In this document: one piece after another, positions 25,168-34,053 of the stretch | Position numbering within the stretch: position 1 is the first letter of the stretch | Layout of the letters: each line of letters starts with the position of its first letter | Source: DASSQJ01 sp963730165 | Lineage (GTDB): Bacteria; Actinomycetota; Actinomycetes; Actinomycetales; Dermatophilaceae | Assembly (NCBI GenBank): GCA_963730165.1 | Contig: CAVSQS010000001.1 | Coordinates: forward strand, 496,001 to 560,000 | Reading direction: 5' to 3' | Length of the DNA stretch: 64,000 bases | Translations under genes and position numbers: made by a program | Notes under the pieces: model-generated | Databases searched by the model: none | What the model was told of the DNA's origin: nothing | Seen by the model: the letters and a program-made list of their open reading frames with translations, nothing else

Positions 25168-26235
25168 TCAGCCGGCGAGCTCGCGGGTCGTCGCCGCCCA
25201 GCGCTCGAGCAGGGCGGTGGCCGCCCCTGAGTCGAGCGCCTCGCCCGCGCCGCGGACTCCGGAGGCGAGGGCCTCGCACAGGGCGGGCCGCGAGACCGGC
25301 CCTTCGAGACCGCCGGCCAGGGCGAGGGCCATCCCCGCGTTGAGCACGACGGCGTCGCGGACCGGCCCCGGCTCGCCGGCGAAGGTGCGCCGCGCAACCT
25401 CGGCGTTGTGTGCCGCGTCGCCCCCGCGGAGCGACTCGACCGGCGCCTCGGCCAGGCCGACGTCACCGGGCCCGACGGTCAGCTCGGTGACCGCCCCGTC
25501 GGTGACCCACCAGACCGTCGACGTCGTCGCGAGCGTCAGCTCGTCGAGCCCGTCGTCACCCCGGAAGACGGCGGCAGGACGCCCTCGCCCCGCGAACACC
25601 CCCGCGATGAGCGGGGCGAGCCGCGCGTCGGCGACGCCCACCGCGGCGTAGGTCGGCTGCCCGGGGTTGGTGAGGGGCCCGAGGGCGTTGAAGGCGGTGC
25701 CCACGCCCAGCTCTCGACGCGCCACGGCCGCGTGGCGCATCGAGGGATGGAAGGCGTTGGCGAAGCAGAACGTGATGCCGACCCGCTCGGCGACCTCCGC
25801 GACCCGGCTGGGGTCGAGCGCCAGCGACACGCCGAGCGCCTCGAGCACGTCCGCCGAGCCGGAGGAGGACGAGGCGGCCCGGTTGCCGTGCTTGACGACC
25901 CGAAGGCCCGAGGCGGCCACGACGACCGCGGCCATCGTCGAGATGTTGACCGAGTGCATCCGGTCGCCGCCGGTCCCCACGATGTCGATGCTCGGTCCCG
26001 GGACGTCGATGCGGTGCGCGTGCTCGAGCATGACGTCGGCGAGGCCGCGCAGCTCGTCGACGGTCTCCCCCTTCGCCCGCAGCGCCACGAGGAAGCCGGC
26101 GAGCTGGACGGGAGTGGCCTCGCCCTGCATCACCTCGGTCATCGCCCAGCGGGCGCGCCCGGTGCTGAGGTCCTCGCCACGCAGGAGCGCGGAGAGCAGG
26201 TCCGGCCAGGACTCCCCGGACGCCGTGGCGGTCAC
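25168..26235 (-). CDS. trpD: Anthranilate phosphoribosyltransferase
   Basis: Transfers phosphoribose from PRPP to anthranilate in tryptophan synthesis. The 355-residue protein has IVGTGGDRMHSVNIST (PRPP loop), VKHGNRAASSSSGSADVLEALGV, the FCFANAFHPSMRH segment and FNALGPLTNPG. The first residues of the catalytic GTGGD motif and the second KHGNRA motif are intact. The GTG start is 5 bases after the stop of the receiver-like gene, so both are probably on one transcript. It is alone here, away from the other trp genes, as in many actinobacteria. Confidence 0.96.
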   Translation of the reverse strand: MTATASGESWPDLLSALLRGEDLSTGRARWAMTEVMQGEATPVQLAGFLVALRAKGETVDELRGLADVMLEHAHRIDVPGPSIDIVGTGGDRMHSVNISTMAAVVVAASGLRVVKHGNRAASSSSGSADVLEALGVSLALDPSRVAEVAERVGITFCFANAFHPSMRHAAVARRELGVGTAFNALGPLTNPGQPTYAAVGVADARLAPLIAGVFAGRGRPAAVFRGDDGLDELTLATTSTVWWVTDGAVTELTVGPGDVGLAEAPVESLRGGDAAHNAEVARRTFAGEPGPVRDAVVLNAGMALALAGGLEGPVSRPALCEALASGVRGAGEALDSGAATALLERWAATTRELAG

Positions 26236-26240
26236 GCCGC

Positions 26241-26690
26241 TCAGCCGACCGCGACCCGTTGGCGGGCCAGCGTCGCGATGGCCTCGGCGACGAGGATGGG
26301 GTCGAGCGGGTGCGGCACCGCCTCGTCGGCGAGCGACCAGCCCGCCAACCAGCCGTCCTGCGGGCGGCCGGTGAGGACCAGGACCGGGGGGCACCGGTAG
26401 ATCTCGTTCTTCAGCTGACGGCACAGGCCGAGCCCGCCCATCGGGACCGCCTCGCCGTCGAGGACGACGACGTCGAACCCGCCGGCGTCCATCGACTCGA
26501 TGACCGCCTCGGGCGTCGCACACTCGTGCCACGCGACGATCTCGACGTCACGGGCGGGCCGGCGACCGGCCGCGGCCCGGACGGCGTCCCGCGTCGTGAC
26601 GTCGTCGCTGTAGAGGAGGACCCGGACCCGGTGGACGCCGTCGGAGTCGGCGGTCGTCGGGTGCTCGGCGGAATCCTGCGCGTGGCTCAT
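26241..26690 (-). CDS. Degenerate receiver-domain protein
   Basis: A 149-residue single receiver domain without an output domain. It keeps the acidic pair (YSDD, residues 29-30), the phosphorylatable Asp78 in VVVLDGEAVPMGG and Thr107 in LVLTG. The invariant lysine that follows beta-5 is replaced: the KP position reads H127-P128 (EAVPHPLDP). It may therefore respond differently to phosphorylation or not at all. The start is ATG 26690, 7 nt after TACGAT (26703-26698); an upstream ATG at 26699 lies inside that hexamer. It is divergent from ctaE and cotranscribed with trpD. A link to respiration is possible but only positional. Confidence 0.8.
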   Translation of the reverse strand: MSHAQDSAEHPTTADSDGVHRVRVLLYSDDVTTRDAVRAAAGRRPARDVEIVAWHECATPEAVIESMDAGGFDVVVLDGEAVPMGGLGLCRQLKNEIYRCPPVLVLTGRPQDGWLAGWSLADEAVPHPLDPILVAEAIATLARQRVAVG

Positions 26691-26806
26691 GCGTTGCATC
26701 GTACCGACCACGACCGAGCACTCTTCCCCCGTGTCGGGCAGCGGATGTCGAGCCTTTCGGGGGGTCATGGGAGCGCATCTGCGGCGTTGTCGGCATAATG
26801 CCGTCC

Positions 26807-27475
26807 GTGGCGACTTCAGCATCCCCTTCGGTCAAGCACGCGGGCCCGGTCCCGTCCATCCCGGGCCAGGGCCCCGCGACGCGGCCGAACCTGGTCGCGG
26901 TGGGCACCATGGTCTGGCTCTCCAGCGAGCTGATGTTCTTCGCCGCGCTCTTCGCGTTCTACTTCACGCTCCGCGGCCACCTGCCCGAGCTGTGGACCGA
27001 GCGCGCCGGCGAGCTCAACGTGCCGTACGCGCTGGTCAACACGATCATCCTCGTCGTGTCCTCGGTGTGGTGCCAGCTCGGCGTGCTGCAGGCGGAGAAG
27101 GGTGTGGTCGCCCGGCCCGCCGGCAGCTCGCTGCTCAGGGTGAGCGCGTGGGGGATGCGCGAGTGGTACGTCCTGACCTACATCTTCGGCGCCGTCTTCG
27201 TGTCCGGTCAGGCCCTCGAGTACGCCACGCTCGTCGGTGAGGGCCTCACCCTCTCGACCGACTCGTACGGCTCGATCTTCTACCTGGCGACCGGCTTCCA
27301 CGCCATGCACGTCACCGGCGGCCTCATCGCCTTCCTCCTCATCATCGGCCGCACCTTCACGACCCGCCGCTACTCCCACGCCCAGGCCACCGGTGCCGTC
27401 GTCACCTCGTACTACTGGCACTTCGTCGACGTCGTGTGGATCGCCCTGTTCCTCATGATCTACGTCTTGAAGTAA
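26807..27475 (+). CDS. ctaE: Cytochrome c oxidase subunit III (aa3 type)
   Basis: Integral-membrane subunit III of the terminal oxidase. It has seven-helix-type hydrophobicity without the first two helices, as is normal in actinobacteria: five segments beginning MVWLSSELMFFAALFAFYF and ending YWHFVDVVWIALFLMIYVLK. The ATGFHAMHVTGG segment is diagnostic. I chose GTG 26807 because CATAAT (26794-26799) is exactly 7 nt upstream; the ATG at 26798 would lie in the -10 itself. It heads the ctaE-qcrC-qcrA-qcrB operon of the III-IV supercomplex. Confidence 0.95.
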   Translation: MATSASPSVKHAGPVPSIPGQGPATRPNLVAVGTMVWLSSELMFFAALFAFYFTLRGHLPELWTERAGELNVPYALVNTIILVVSSVWCQLGVLQAEKGVVARPAGSSLLRVSAWGMREWYVLTYIFGAVFVSGQALEYATLVGEGLTLSTDSYGSIFYLATGFHAMHVTGGLIAFLLIIGRTFTTRRYSHAQATGAVVTSYYWHFVDVVWIALFLMIYVLK

Positions 27476-27526
27476 GTTCTCCCGCAACCGGACCAGCACC
27501 CGCAGACGACGACAGGACCCTTTCTC

Positions 27527-28339
27527 GTGAACGCACTGGCCGCCCGGCGACGGCACCCCGCGGCGATCGCCGTCCTCATCATGATGGGCCTGTTCCTCAC
27601 CGGCGCGATCTACGCGGCCGTGGCACCGGAGCCGGCCGACGCGACGACCGCGGCGATGCCCGCGCAGAACGTCGAGGAGGGCCGCAACCTCTTCCGCGCC
27701 AACTGCGCCTCGTGTCACGGGGTCAACGCCGAGGGCCGCGAGACCGGGAACGGGAACACGATCGCCGGCCCGCCGCTCGCCGGTGTCGGTGCCGCCGCCG
27801 TCGACTTCCAGATGGGCACCGGCCGGATGCCGATGACGCAGCCCGGCGTGCAGGCCGCCGCCGCCAACCGGGTCAAGTTCTCCGACGAGGAGATCGCCGC
27901 GATCGGTGCCTACGTGGCCTCGCTCGCGCCGGGGCCCGAGGTGCCGAGCGACGAGGCGGTCGACCCGACCAAGGGCGACGTCGCCATGGGCGGTGAGCTG
28001 TTCCGCGTCAACTGCGCCATGTGCCACAACTTCGCCGGCTCCGGTGGCGCGCTGACCCGGGGCAAGTACGCCCCCGCGATCCGGGACATCTCCGACAAGC
28101 ACATCTACGAGGCGATGATCACCGGGCCGCAGAACATGCCCGTGTTCAACGACACCAACCTCACGCCCGAGAGCAAGCGCGACATCGTCGCGTTCCTCGA
28201 CGCCATCAACACCCAGGAGAGCCCCGGCGGCATGACGCTCGGCTCCCTCGGACCGGTCACCGAGGGCCTGTTCGCCTGGGTGTTCGGCCTCGGCATCCTC
28301 GTCGCGGCCGCCGTCTGGCTCGGATCCAAAGCCGCCTGA
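27527..28339 (+). CDS. qcrC: Diheme cytochrome c subunit of the bc1 complex
   Basis: A 270-residue subunit that replaces both cytochrome c1 and a soluble cytochrome c, passing electrons within the bc1-aa3 supercomplex. It has an N-terminal membrane segment/signal (AIAVLIMMGLFLTGAIYAAV), two heme c sites CASCH (C60, C63, H64) and CAMCH (C163, C166, H167), and a C-terminal anchor (LFAWVFGLGILVAAAVWLG). The M ligands are in the GRMPM and NMPVF stretches. GTG 27527 has AGGA about 10 nt upstream. It follows ctaE by 51 bases on the same strand. Confidence 0.96.
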   Translation: MNALAARRRHPAAIAVLIMMGLFLTGAIYAAVAPEPADATTAAMPAQNVEEGRNLFRANCASCHGVNAEGRETGNGNTIAGPPLAGVGAAAVDFQMGTGRMPMTQPGVQAAAANRVKFSDEEIAAIGAYVASLAPGPEVPSDEAVDPTKGDVAMGGELFRVNCAMCHNFAGSGGALTRGKYAPAIRDISDKHIYEAMITGPQNMPVFNDTNLTPESKRDIVAFLDAINTQESPGGMTLGSLGPVTEGLFAWVFGLGILVAAAVWLGSKAA

Positions 28340-28384
28340 CCCCGACCCGTCCCACCGCACCTTCACGAGAAGATCGGCATCCCG

Positions 28385-29536
28385 ATGAACGAGCAGGACT
28401 CCCCGCAGCCCGGCACCGAGGTGACCCCGACCGAGGGCCACGGCACCGCCGTGCGCCTCGACGAGGGGCACGTCGTCGGTCAGGGCGGGCTCCCGGACCG
28501 GTTCACCAACCCGGGACTCCCCCACCACGTTCCGCGCATGGCCGACCGGGACGAGCACGCGGCCCGGCGCGCCGAGAAGCAGGTCGCCACCCTCTTCGGG
28601 GTCTCGATCCTCGGGACGCTCCTCTTCGTCGTCCTCTACTTCGCGATCGACATCAACCAGACCGTCTTCATCCCCGGCGTCGGCACGACGAGCGCCTCCA
28701 ACGCGGCGCTCGGTGTCACCCTCGCGATGTCGCTGCTCGGCATCGGCCTCGGCGCGGTCCACTGGGCCAAGACCCTGATGCCCGACACCGAGGTCGTCGA
28801 GGACCGCCACCCCATGCGGGCGAGCGACGAGTCACGCCAGCGGGTCGTCGACGAGCTCACCGAGGGCGGGAGGTCCTCGCAGATCACCCGCCGACCCCTC
28901 ATCAAGTACACCCTCGGCGGGGCACTCGGCCTCTTCGCCGTGCCGATCGCGCTCCAGGTCGCCGGCTCCCTCGGCCCGATGCCGCAGAAGGCCCTCTCGC
29001 TCACCTGGTGGAACGGCGGCCCCAGCGGGCCCGGCGAGGAGCCGACCTTCAAGCCCCTGCGCCTCATGCGCGACCCCGAGAACACCCCGATCCGCGCCGA
29101 CGACGTCACCATCGGGTCGGTCTTCCACGTCATGCCCGAGGGCCTGCTGCCCGACCCGGTCACCCACGAGGGCGGTGCCGAGCACCTGCTCGAGGAGAAG
29201 GCCAAGGCGGCCGTCCTCCTCATGCGCCTGGACCCCCGGCAGATCGCGTCCCAGAAGGAGCTCGACTGGGGCTACGAGGGGATCGTCGCCTACTCGAAGA
29301 TCTGCACCCACGTCGGGTGCCCGGTCGGCCTGTACGAGCAGCAGACCCACCACCTGCTCTGCCCGTGCCACCAGTCGACCTTCGACGTCACGCAGGACTG
29401 CAAGGTGATCTTCGGCCCGGCGAAACGTCCGCTGCCACAGTTGAAGATCACCGTCGACGACGAGGGGTACCTCGTCTCCGCCCAGCCCTTCGAAGAAGCG
29501 GTCGGCCCGAGCTTCTGGGAGCGAAACTCGTCATGA
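28385..29536 (+). CDS. qcrA: Rieske iron-sulfur subunit of the bc1 complex
   Basis: A 383-residue actinobacterial-type Rieske protein. A long acidic N-terminal region is followed by three membrane segments (two around 65-125 and one after the RRPLIKYTLGGALG stretch near 175), where most other bacteria have one. The cluster ligands are C307 and H309 (CTHVGC) and C326 and H329 (CPCHQSTF), with C312 and C328 as the disulfide pair. It accepts electrons from menaquinol. A GAGAAGATCGG stretch gives the ribosome site for ATG 28385, and its stop overlaps the qcrB start (ATGA). Confidence 0.96.
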   Translation: MNEQDSPQPGTEVTPTEGHGTAVRLDEGHVVGQGGLPDRFTNPGLPHHVPRMADRDEHAARRAEKQVATLFGVSILGTLLFVVLYFAIDINQTVFIPGVGTTSASNAALGVTLAMSLLGIGLGAVHWAKTLMPDTEVVEDRHPMRASDESRQRVVDELTEGGRSSQITRRPLIKYTLGGALGLFAVPIALQVAGSLGPMPQKALSLTWWNGGPSGPGEEPTFKPLRLMRDPENTPIRADDVTIGSVFHVMPEGLLPDPVTHEGGAEHLLEEKAKAAVLLMRLDPRQIASQKELDWGYEGIVAYSKICTHVGCPVGLYEQQTHHLLCPCHQSTFDVTQDCKVIFGPAKRPLPQLKITVDDEGYLVSAQPFEEAVGPSFWERNSS

Positions 29537-31260
29537 GCACCTCAACCGCACGCCCCGGAGACGCGCTGCGCGACGGCGACGCGCCGAGCCAGAACCCGCC
29601 CACCGCCGCGGCCCGCCGCGTCGGCGGCATCGCCGGCTGGGTCGACGACCGGACCGGCGCGGCGAAGCCCGTCGGCTACCTCATGAAGAAGGTCTTCCCC
29701 GACCACTGGTCCTTCATGCTCGGCGAGATCGCGATGTACTCGATGATCATCTGCCTGATCACCGGGGCCTTCCTCACCTTCTGGTTCATCCCGAGCGCCA
29801 ACCACACGGTGTACGACGGCTCCTACGTTCCGCTGCGCGGCGTCGAGATGTCCGAGGCCTACGCCTCCACCCTCGACATCTCCTTCGACATCAAGGGCGG
29901 GCTGATCATCCGCCAGATCCACCACTGGGCCGCACTGATGTTCATCGTCGCGCTGACGGTGCACATGTTCCGCGTGTTCTTCACCGGGGCCTTCCGCAAG
30001 CCCCGCGAGATCAACTGGGTCATCGGCTCCTTCCTCGCCCTGCTCGCCATCATCGAGGGCTTCGCCGGCTACTCCCTCCCCGACGACCTGCTCTCGGGCA
30101 CCGGGATCCGCGCGATGGAGGGCTTCGTCCAGACCGCCCCGGTCATCGGCTCCTACCTCGTCTTCGCGATCTTCGGCGGGCCGTTCCCGGGCGACATGAT
30201 CATCCCGCGGCTCTACTCGGCACACGTGCTGCTCATCCCGGCGATCCTCATCGGGTTGTTCACGGCGCACATCGGGCTGGTGTTCGTCCAGAAGCACACC
30301 CAGTTCCCCGGCCCGGGACGCACGAACGAGAACGTCGTCGGCTACCCGGTCATGCCCGTGTACGCGGCCAAGGCCGGCGGCTTCTTCTTCATCGTCTTCG
30401 GCGTCATCGCGCTGATCTCGGCCCTGGTCCAGATCAACCCGATCTGGGGCTACGGACCGTACGACCCCTCCCCGGTCACGGCGGGCTCCCAGCCGGACTG
30501 GTACATGGGCTTCGCCGACGGGGCGCTGCGGCTGCTGCCCGGCTGGCTGGAGTTCCACTTCTGGGGGTACACGCTCTCGCTGAACATCGCGCTCGGAGCC
30601 CTGGTGCTGCTGCCGCTCGTCTACACCGTGCTCGGCATCTATCCGTTCGTCGAGAAGTTCGTGACCCAGGACGAGCGCGAGCACCACCTGCTCGACCGTC
30701 CCCGCAACGCCCCGACACGCACCGGCATCGGCATGGCCGGGATCACCGCCTACAGCGTGTTCATGTTCGCGGCCGGCAACGACATCATGGCGATCAAGCT
30801 GGGGCTGTCGATCAACGACATCACGTGGTTCTTCCGCATCGGGCTGTTCGTCCTGCCGCCCATCGTGTTCTGGGTGACCCGGCGCGTGTGCCTCTCCCTC
30901 CAGCGCCGCGACCGCGACACGGTCCTGCACGGTCGCGAGTCCGGCACGATCATCCGCACGCCCGAGGGACGGTTCTTCGAGCGGCACGAGGCCCTGCTCC
31001 CCCACGAGCAGTGGAACCTCGTCCAGCACGACCCGGTGGCCCCGCTCGAGCTCACCGCGGGCGTGGACGAGAACGGTGTCGCCCGCCCCGGCTCGCGCAA
31101 GGAGCGGGTCCGGGCCGCGATGTCCCGGTTCTACTTCAAGGACGCCGTCAACCCGGTCACGCCGGCCGAGCTCGCCGCGGCCCACCACCACGGCCACGAG
31201 GCCGAGGCGCTCGAGGCGGATGGGGAGCGCACCCAGGTCGAGGCCGGGGAGCGCCACTGA
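29533..31260 (+). CDS. qcrB: Cytochrome b subunit of the bc1 complex
   Basis: A 575-residue diheme cytochrome b and the quinol-oxidising core of complex III. The heme ligand histidines are in IHHWAALMFIVALTVHMFR and SAHVLLIPAILIGLFTAHIG. The Qo-site region reads PDWYMGF, the actinobacterial version of PEWY. The C-terminal extension of about 120 residues, ending RTQVEAGERH, is characteristic of actinobacterial QcrB. The start overlaps the qcrA stop by 4 bases. This is the subunit targeted by imidazopyridine-type inhibitors in mycobacteria. A hairpin follows at 31280-31319. Confidence 0.97.
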   Translation: MSTSTARPGDALRDGDAPSQNPPTAAARRVGGIAGWVDDRTGAAKPVGYLMKKVFPDHWSFMLGEIAMYSMIICLITGAFLTFWFIPSANHTVYDGSYVPLRGVEMSEAYASTLDISFDIKGGLIIRQIHHWAALMFIVALTVHMFRVFFTGAFRKPREINWVIGSFLALLAIIEGFAGYSLPDDLLSGTGIRAMEGFVQTAPVIGSYLVFAIFGGPFPGDMIIPRLYSAHVLLIPAILIGLFTAHIGLVFVQKHTQFPGPGRTNENVVGYPVMPVYAAKAGGFFFIVFGVIALISALVQINPIWGYGPYDPSPVTAGSQPDWYMGFADGALRLLPGWLEFHFWGYTLSLNIALGALVLLPLVYTVLGIYPFVEKFVTQDEREHHLLDRPRNAPTRTGIGMAGITAYSVFMFAAGNDIMAIKLGLSINDITWFFRIGLFVLPPIVFWVTRRVCLSLQRRDRDTVLHGRESGTIIRTPEGRFFERHEALLPHEQWNLVQHDPVAPLELTAGVDENGVARPGSRKERVRAAMSRFYFKDAVNPVTPAELAAAHHHGHEAEALEADGERTQVEAGERH

Positions 31261-31279
31261 CGCCTTCTCCGTCACCCGC

Positions 31280-31319
31280 CGCCGGTGCCGTGTCGTCCTC
31301 GGGCGGCGCGGCACCGGCG
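31280..31319 (+). terminator. Candidate hairpin terminator downstream of qcrB
   Basis: An 11-bp perfect stem (arms 31280-31290 and 31309-31319, CGCCGGTGCCG and its complement) with an 18-nt loop starts 20 bases after the qcrB stop. No U-tract follows, as is common in high-GC genomes. It could end the ctaE-qcrCAB transcript. The long loop makes it weaker than the other two hairpins in this window. Confidence 0.45.
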
Positions 31320-31367
31320 CGTGCAGGGGTCCGGGTCCACGCCACGGGAAGAACTGCCCGGTGCGGG

Positions 31368-31640
31368 TCAGGCCCGGAGCAGCGCGCGCAGCACGGCCTC
31401 CCCCCGCGCGTCGTCGAGGTCGAGCTCGAGGACCTTGGTCCGGGACCGCTCCCCCGACACCAGCACCACCTGGCGCGGTCGCAGGCCGAAGGCCGTCGCC
31501 ACGGCGGCCCGTACCGCGGCCGTGGCGGCCCCGTCGACGGCCCTGGCGGTCACGGACACGGTCAGCACCTCCTCGGGGCCCCAGTGGCCGCCCACGCGCG
31601 TCCTGGAGGCCCCGGGGCGCACACGCACCGTGATCCGCAC
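31368..31640 (-). CDS. DUF167/YggU family protein
   Basis: A 90-residue protein of the DUF167 fold: RITVRVRPGASRTRVGG at the N-terminus, VTARAVDGAATAAVRAAVATAFGL (the AxxGxAN-like helix) and VVLVSGERSRTKVLELD. Function of the family is unknown. It converges on qcrB and is divergent from the serine hydrolase gene. GTG 31640 is 6 nt downstream of CACGAT, a weak match to the window's usual -10 spacing. Confidence 0.88.
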   Translation of the reverse strand: MRITVRVRPGASRTRVGGHWGPEEVLTVSVTARAVDGAATAAVRAAVATAFGLRPRQVVLVSGERSRTKVLELDLDDARGEAVLRALLRA

Positions 31641-31675
31641 GGCCGCATCGTGCCACGCCGTCCCGGGGTGGAGCG

Positions 31676-33088
31676 GTGACGAGCTCCTCCACCGCCTCCG
31701 CGGACGGCACTCCCCTCCCTCGCGGCACCCCCGAGGAGCACGGCGTGCCCTCCGTGGCCCTGCTGCGCCTCGTCCGGCGCTGGGAGGAGGCCGGGTCGGA
31801 GCCGCACAGCCTGATGGTGCTCCGCCACGGCCACGTGATCGCTGAGGGATGGTGGGCGCCGTACCGGCCGGACGGCGTGCAGCTCGTGTACTCGGTGAGC
31901 AAGACCTTCACGGCGTGCGCCGTCGGTCTCGCGGTCGACGAGGGGCTCCTGCGCCTCGACGAGAGCCTGGTCGACCTCTTCCCCGAGGCGGGCGCCGTCG
32001 CGGGCCCCCGCGCCGCGGCGCTCACCCTGCACGACCTGCTCGCGATGCGCACCGGGCACCGCGCGGACACGTTGCCGTGGCGCGGGGTCTCACCCACGGA
32101 GTTCCCCGCGACCTTCCTCGCCATCGAGCCCGAGGAGGAGCCGGGCCGGTTCGTGTACCACAACGGCGCCACGCTGCTGGCCGCGCTGGCGGTGCAGCGC
32201 CGCACCGGGCAGCGCCTCCTCGAGTACCTGGGGCCCCGGATGCTCGACCCGCTCGGCCTCACGTCCGCGTGCTGGCAGCAGGTCGACGGGTACGACCTGG
32301 GCTTCTCCGGCCTGCACGTGCCGACGGTGGCGCTGGCGCGCCTGGGCGAGCTCCTCCTGAGGGGCGGCGTCCACGACGGCCGGCGACTCCTGCCCGAGGG
32401 CTGGGCACAGCGGATGACGACCGTGCACACGGACACCTCGAACCATCCAGGGACGACCGACTGGCGGCAGGGGTACGGCTACCAGGTGTGGCGCTGCACG
32501 CACGGGGGGTGGCGGGCGGACGGCGCGTTCGGACAGTTCTCCGTCGTCGTCGCGGAGGCGGACCTCGTCGTGGCGATGACCTCGTGCACCGACCGCACCC
32601 AGGAGAGCCTCGACGCCGTCTGGGAGGAGCTGCTGCCCGCGCTGTCCGACACCCCGCTCCCCCCGGACCCCGGGAACCTCCGGCCCCTCCGGGAGACGCT
32701 GAGCGGCGTTGCGTCGGTCGCTCCGGTGAGCGCCATCGAGCCTGCCGGCGACGGCCCGTGGTCCTTCGACCACGTCCCGACCGGACAGGTGCCCTCACTG
32801 GCCGGGGTCGAGGTGGTCCGGGCCGACGTCGGGTGGCTGCTCACCGTGCACGAGGCCGGTCGCCGCCACGAGGTGCCGTGCGCCGACGGCAGCTGGCCCG
32901 ACCTCTCGGGCCGGCCCTGGGTGGCGTCGGGCGGCTGGACCTCTCCGGGTGTCTTCGAGGCGGTCGTCGTGGCGGTGGACACCCCGCACGCCCTGCGGCT
33001 GCGGTGCACCGACGGGGTGGTCAGGGCGTCGTGGAACGGGGAGCCCCTCGGCTGGTCGGCGCTGACCGCGCTGGTCGCCCCCGGCTGA
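31676..33088 (+). CDS. Serine hydrolase, class C beta-lactamase fold
   Basis: A 470-residue cytosolic-looking hydrolase; there is no signal peptide. The SxxK nucleophile is in YSVSKTFTACAVGL (about residue 70) and YxN is YHNGATLLA. The expected third motif (HxG/KTG) is probably the HGGWRADGAFGQ region. After the catalytic domain a 120-residue C-terminal domain resembles those of EstB-like esterases and D-aminopeptidase-like proteins. It is more likely an esterase or peptidase than a true beta-lactamase. It lies between the two respiratory operons without an obvious link to them. Confidence 0.85.
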   Translation: MTSSSTASADGTPLPRGTPEEHGVPSVALLRLVRRWEEAGSEPHSLMVLRHGHVIAEGWWAPYRPDGVQLVYSVSKTFTACAVGLAVDEGLLRLDESLVDLFPEAGAVAGPRAAALTLHDLLAMRTGHRADTLPWRGVSPTEFPATFLAIEPEEEPGRFVYHNGATLLAALAVQRRTGQRLLEYLGPRMLDPLGLTSACWQQVDGYDLGFSGLHVPTVALARLGELLLRGGVHDGRRLLPEGWAQRMTTVHTDTSNHPGTTDWRQGYGYQVWRCTHGGWRADGAFGQFSVVVAEADLVVAMTSCTDRTQESLDAVWEELLPALSDTPLPPDPGNLRPLRETLSGVASVAPVSAIEPAGDGPWSFDHVPTGQVPSLAGVEVVRADVGWLLTVHEAGRRHEVPCADGSWPDLSGRPWVASGGWTSPGVFEAVVVAVDTPHALRLRCTDGVVRASWNGEPLGWSALTALVAPG

Positions 33089-33205
33089 GGAGGCCGGGCT
33101 CCGGAGACCGGTGGGCACCGACCGGTGACCCGCCCACCACCACCGGCGGTGCGCTCGGGATGCTCGGGCGCCGGGCCTGATCGGCGGATGCGGCAGGCTG
33201 GACCC

Positions 33206-33559
33206 GTGGAGTCCCTCACCCCGGCCGAGTTCGATGCCCTCGTCGAGGATGCCCTCGACGAGGTCCCCGAGGAGCTGATGGCGATGCTCGACAACGTCGT
33301 CTTCCTCGTCGAGGACGAGCCACCCGAGGGCGACCGCGACCTGCTCGGCGTCTACGAGGGCGTGCCGCTCACCGAGCGGGGCGACTGGTGGGCCGCCGGC
33401 GCCCTACCGGACCGGATCATCCTCTTCCGCGGGCCCCTCCTGCGGATGTGCGCCGACGAGGACGAGCTCGTCGAGGAGATCGCCGTGACGGTCGTCCACG
33501 AGATCGCCCACCACTTCGGGATCGACGACGCCGCACTCCACGACCTGGGGTGGGGCTAG
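33206..33559 (+). CDS. Minimal zincin metallopeptidase family protein (DUF1025 type)
   Basis: A 117-residue protein with the compact zinc motif VVHEIAHHFGIDDAAL (HExxHxxGxxD) near the C-terminus and an acidic N-terminal helix (TPAEFDALVEDALDEVPEEL). These are the defining parts of the small metallopeptidase family widespread in actinobacteria. No signal peptide is present. GTG 33206 lies 6 nt after CAGGCT (33194-33199). A strong bidirectional hairpin terminator follows at 33585-33621. Confidence 0.88.
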   Translation: MESLTPAEFDALVEDALDEVPEELMAMLDNVVFLVEDEPPEGDRDLLGVYEGVPLTERGDWWAAGALPDRIILFRGPLLRMCADEDELVEEIAVTVVHEIAHHFGIDDAALHDLGWG

Positions 33560-33584
33560 TGGGGCCCCCGACGCGTCCGGCACG

Positions 33585-33621
33585 GAGCGGGCCCCCGGGA
33601 GAACGTCCCGGGGGCCCGCTC
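33585..33621. terminator. Bidirectional hairpin terminator between the metallopeptidase gene and ctaF
   Basis: A perfect 15-bp inverted repeat, arms 33585-33599 and 33607-33621 (GAGCGGGCCCCCGGG and its complement) with a 7-nt loop AGAACGT, sits between two convergent genes. It lacks a T-run on either side. It would end both the plus-strand peptidase transcript and the minus-strand ctaCDF transcript, whose last stop is 16 bases away. Confidence 0.8.
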
Positions 33622-33636
33622 GGCGCTGGACAGCGG

Positions 33637-34050
33637 TCAGAGCGCGTGCTCGCCCTTCCAGTACTCGAAGGTCCAGCCGATGAGGGCCGGCACCCCGAAG
33701 AAGGCGCCGATGATGAACAGCCACCACCCGACGGCGAGTCCGAGGAACATCACGGCCGCGGCCGCGCCGAGGAAGAGGGGCCACCAGCTGTGCGGGCTGA
33801 AGAAGCCGTACTCGCCCTGGATCTCCTCGATGTCGCCCAACGGGTCGTCGGACGGGTCGGTCTCGAGCCGCCGACGGGTCATCCACAGGTACCAGGCGAT
33901 CATGAAGCCGAGCAGGCCCCCGAGGATGAGGCCGACGAAGCCGACCCACTCGATGCCCAGGACGGTCGACGAGGTCCAGGCGCCGTAGATGGCCGCCACG
34001 ACCCAGGCGAACACCCCGACGAGCAGGCTGACGCGTTCCATCGCGCGCAT
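33637..34050 (-). CDS. ctaF: Cytochrome c oxidase subunit IV (actinobacterial)
   Basis: A 137-residue membrane protein with four hydrophobic segments: two at about 8-55, then two at about 88-125 after the loop RRRLETDPSDDPLGDIEEIQ. The conserved GEYGFFSPHSWWPLF is the hallmark of the actinobacterial CtaF family. It stabilises the aa3 oxidase. Its start follows the ctaD stop by three bases, making it the third gene of the ctaC-ctaD-ctaF operon. Confidence 0.95.
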   Translation of the reverse strand: MRAMERVSLLVGVFAWVVAAIYGAWTSSTVLGIEWVGFVGLILGGLLGFMIAWYLWMTRRRLETDPSDDPLGDIEEIQGEYGFFSPHSWWPLFLGAAAAVMFLGLAVGWWLFIIGAFFGVPALIGWTFEYWKGEHAL

Positions 34051-34053
34051 CGA

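Noticed and set aside
29542..32436. 964-codon open frame on the minus strand across qcrB and the serine hydrolase gene
   Set aside because: It is antisense to clearly recognised genes, Arg/Gly/Asp-rich in composition and shows no domain; long antisense frames are normal in GC-rich DNA.
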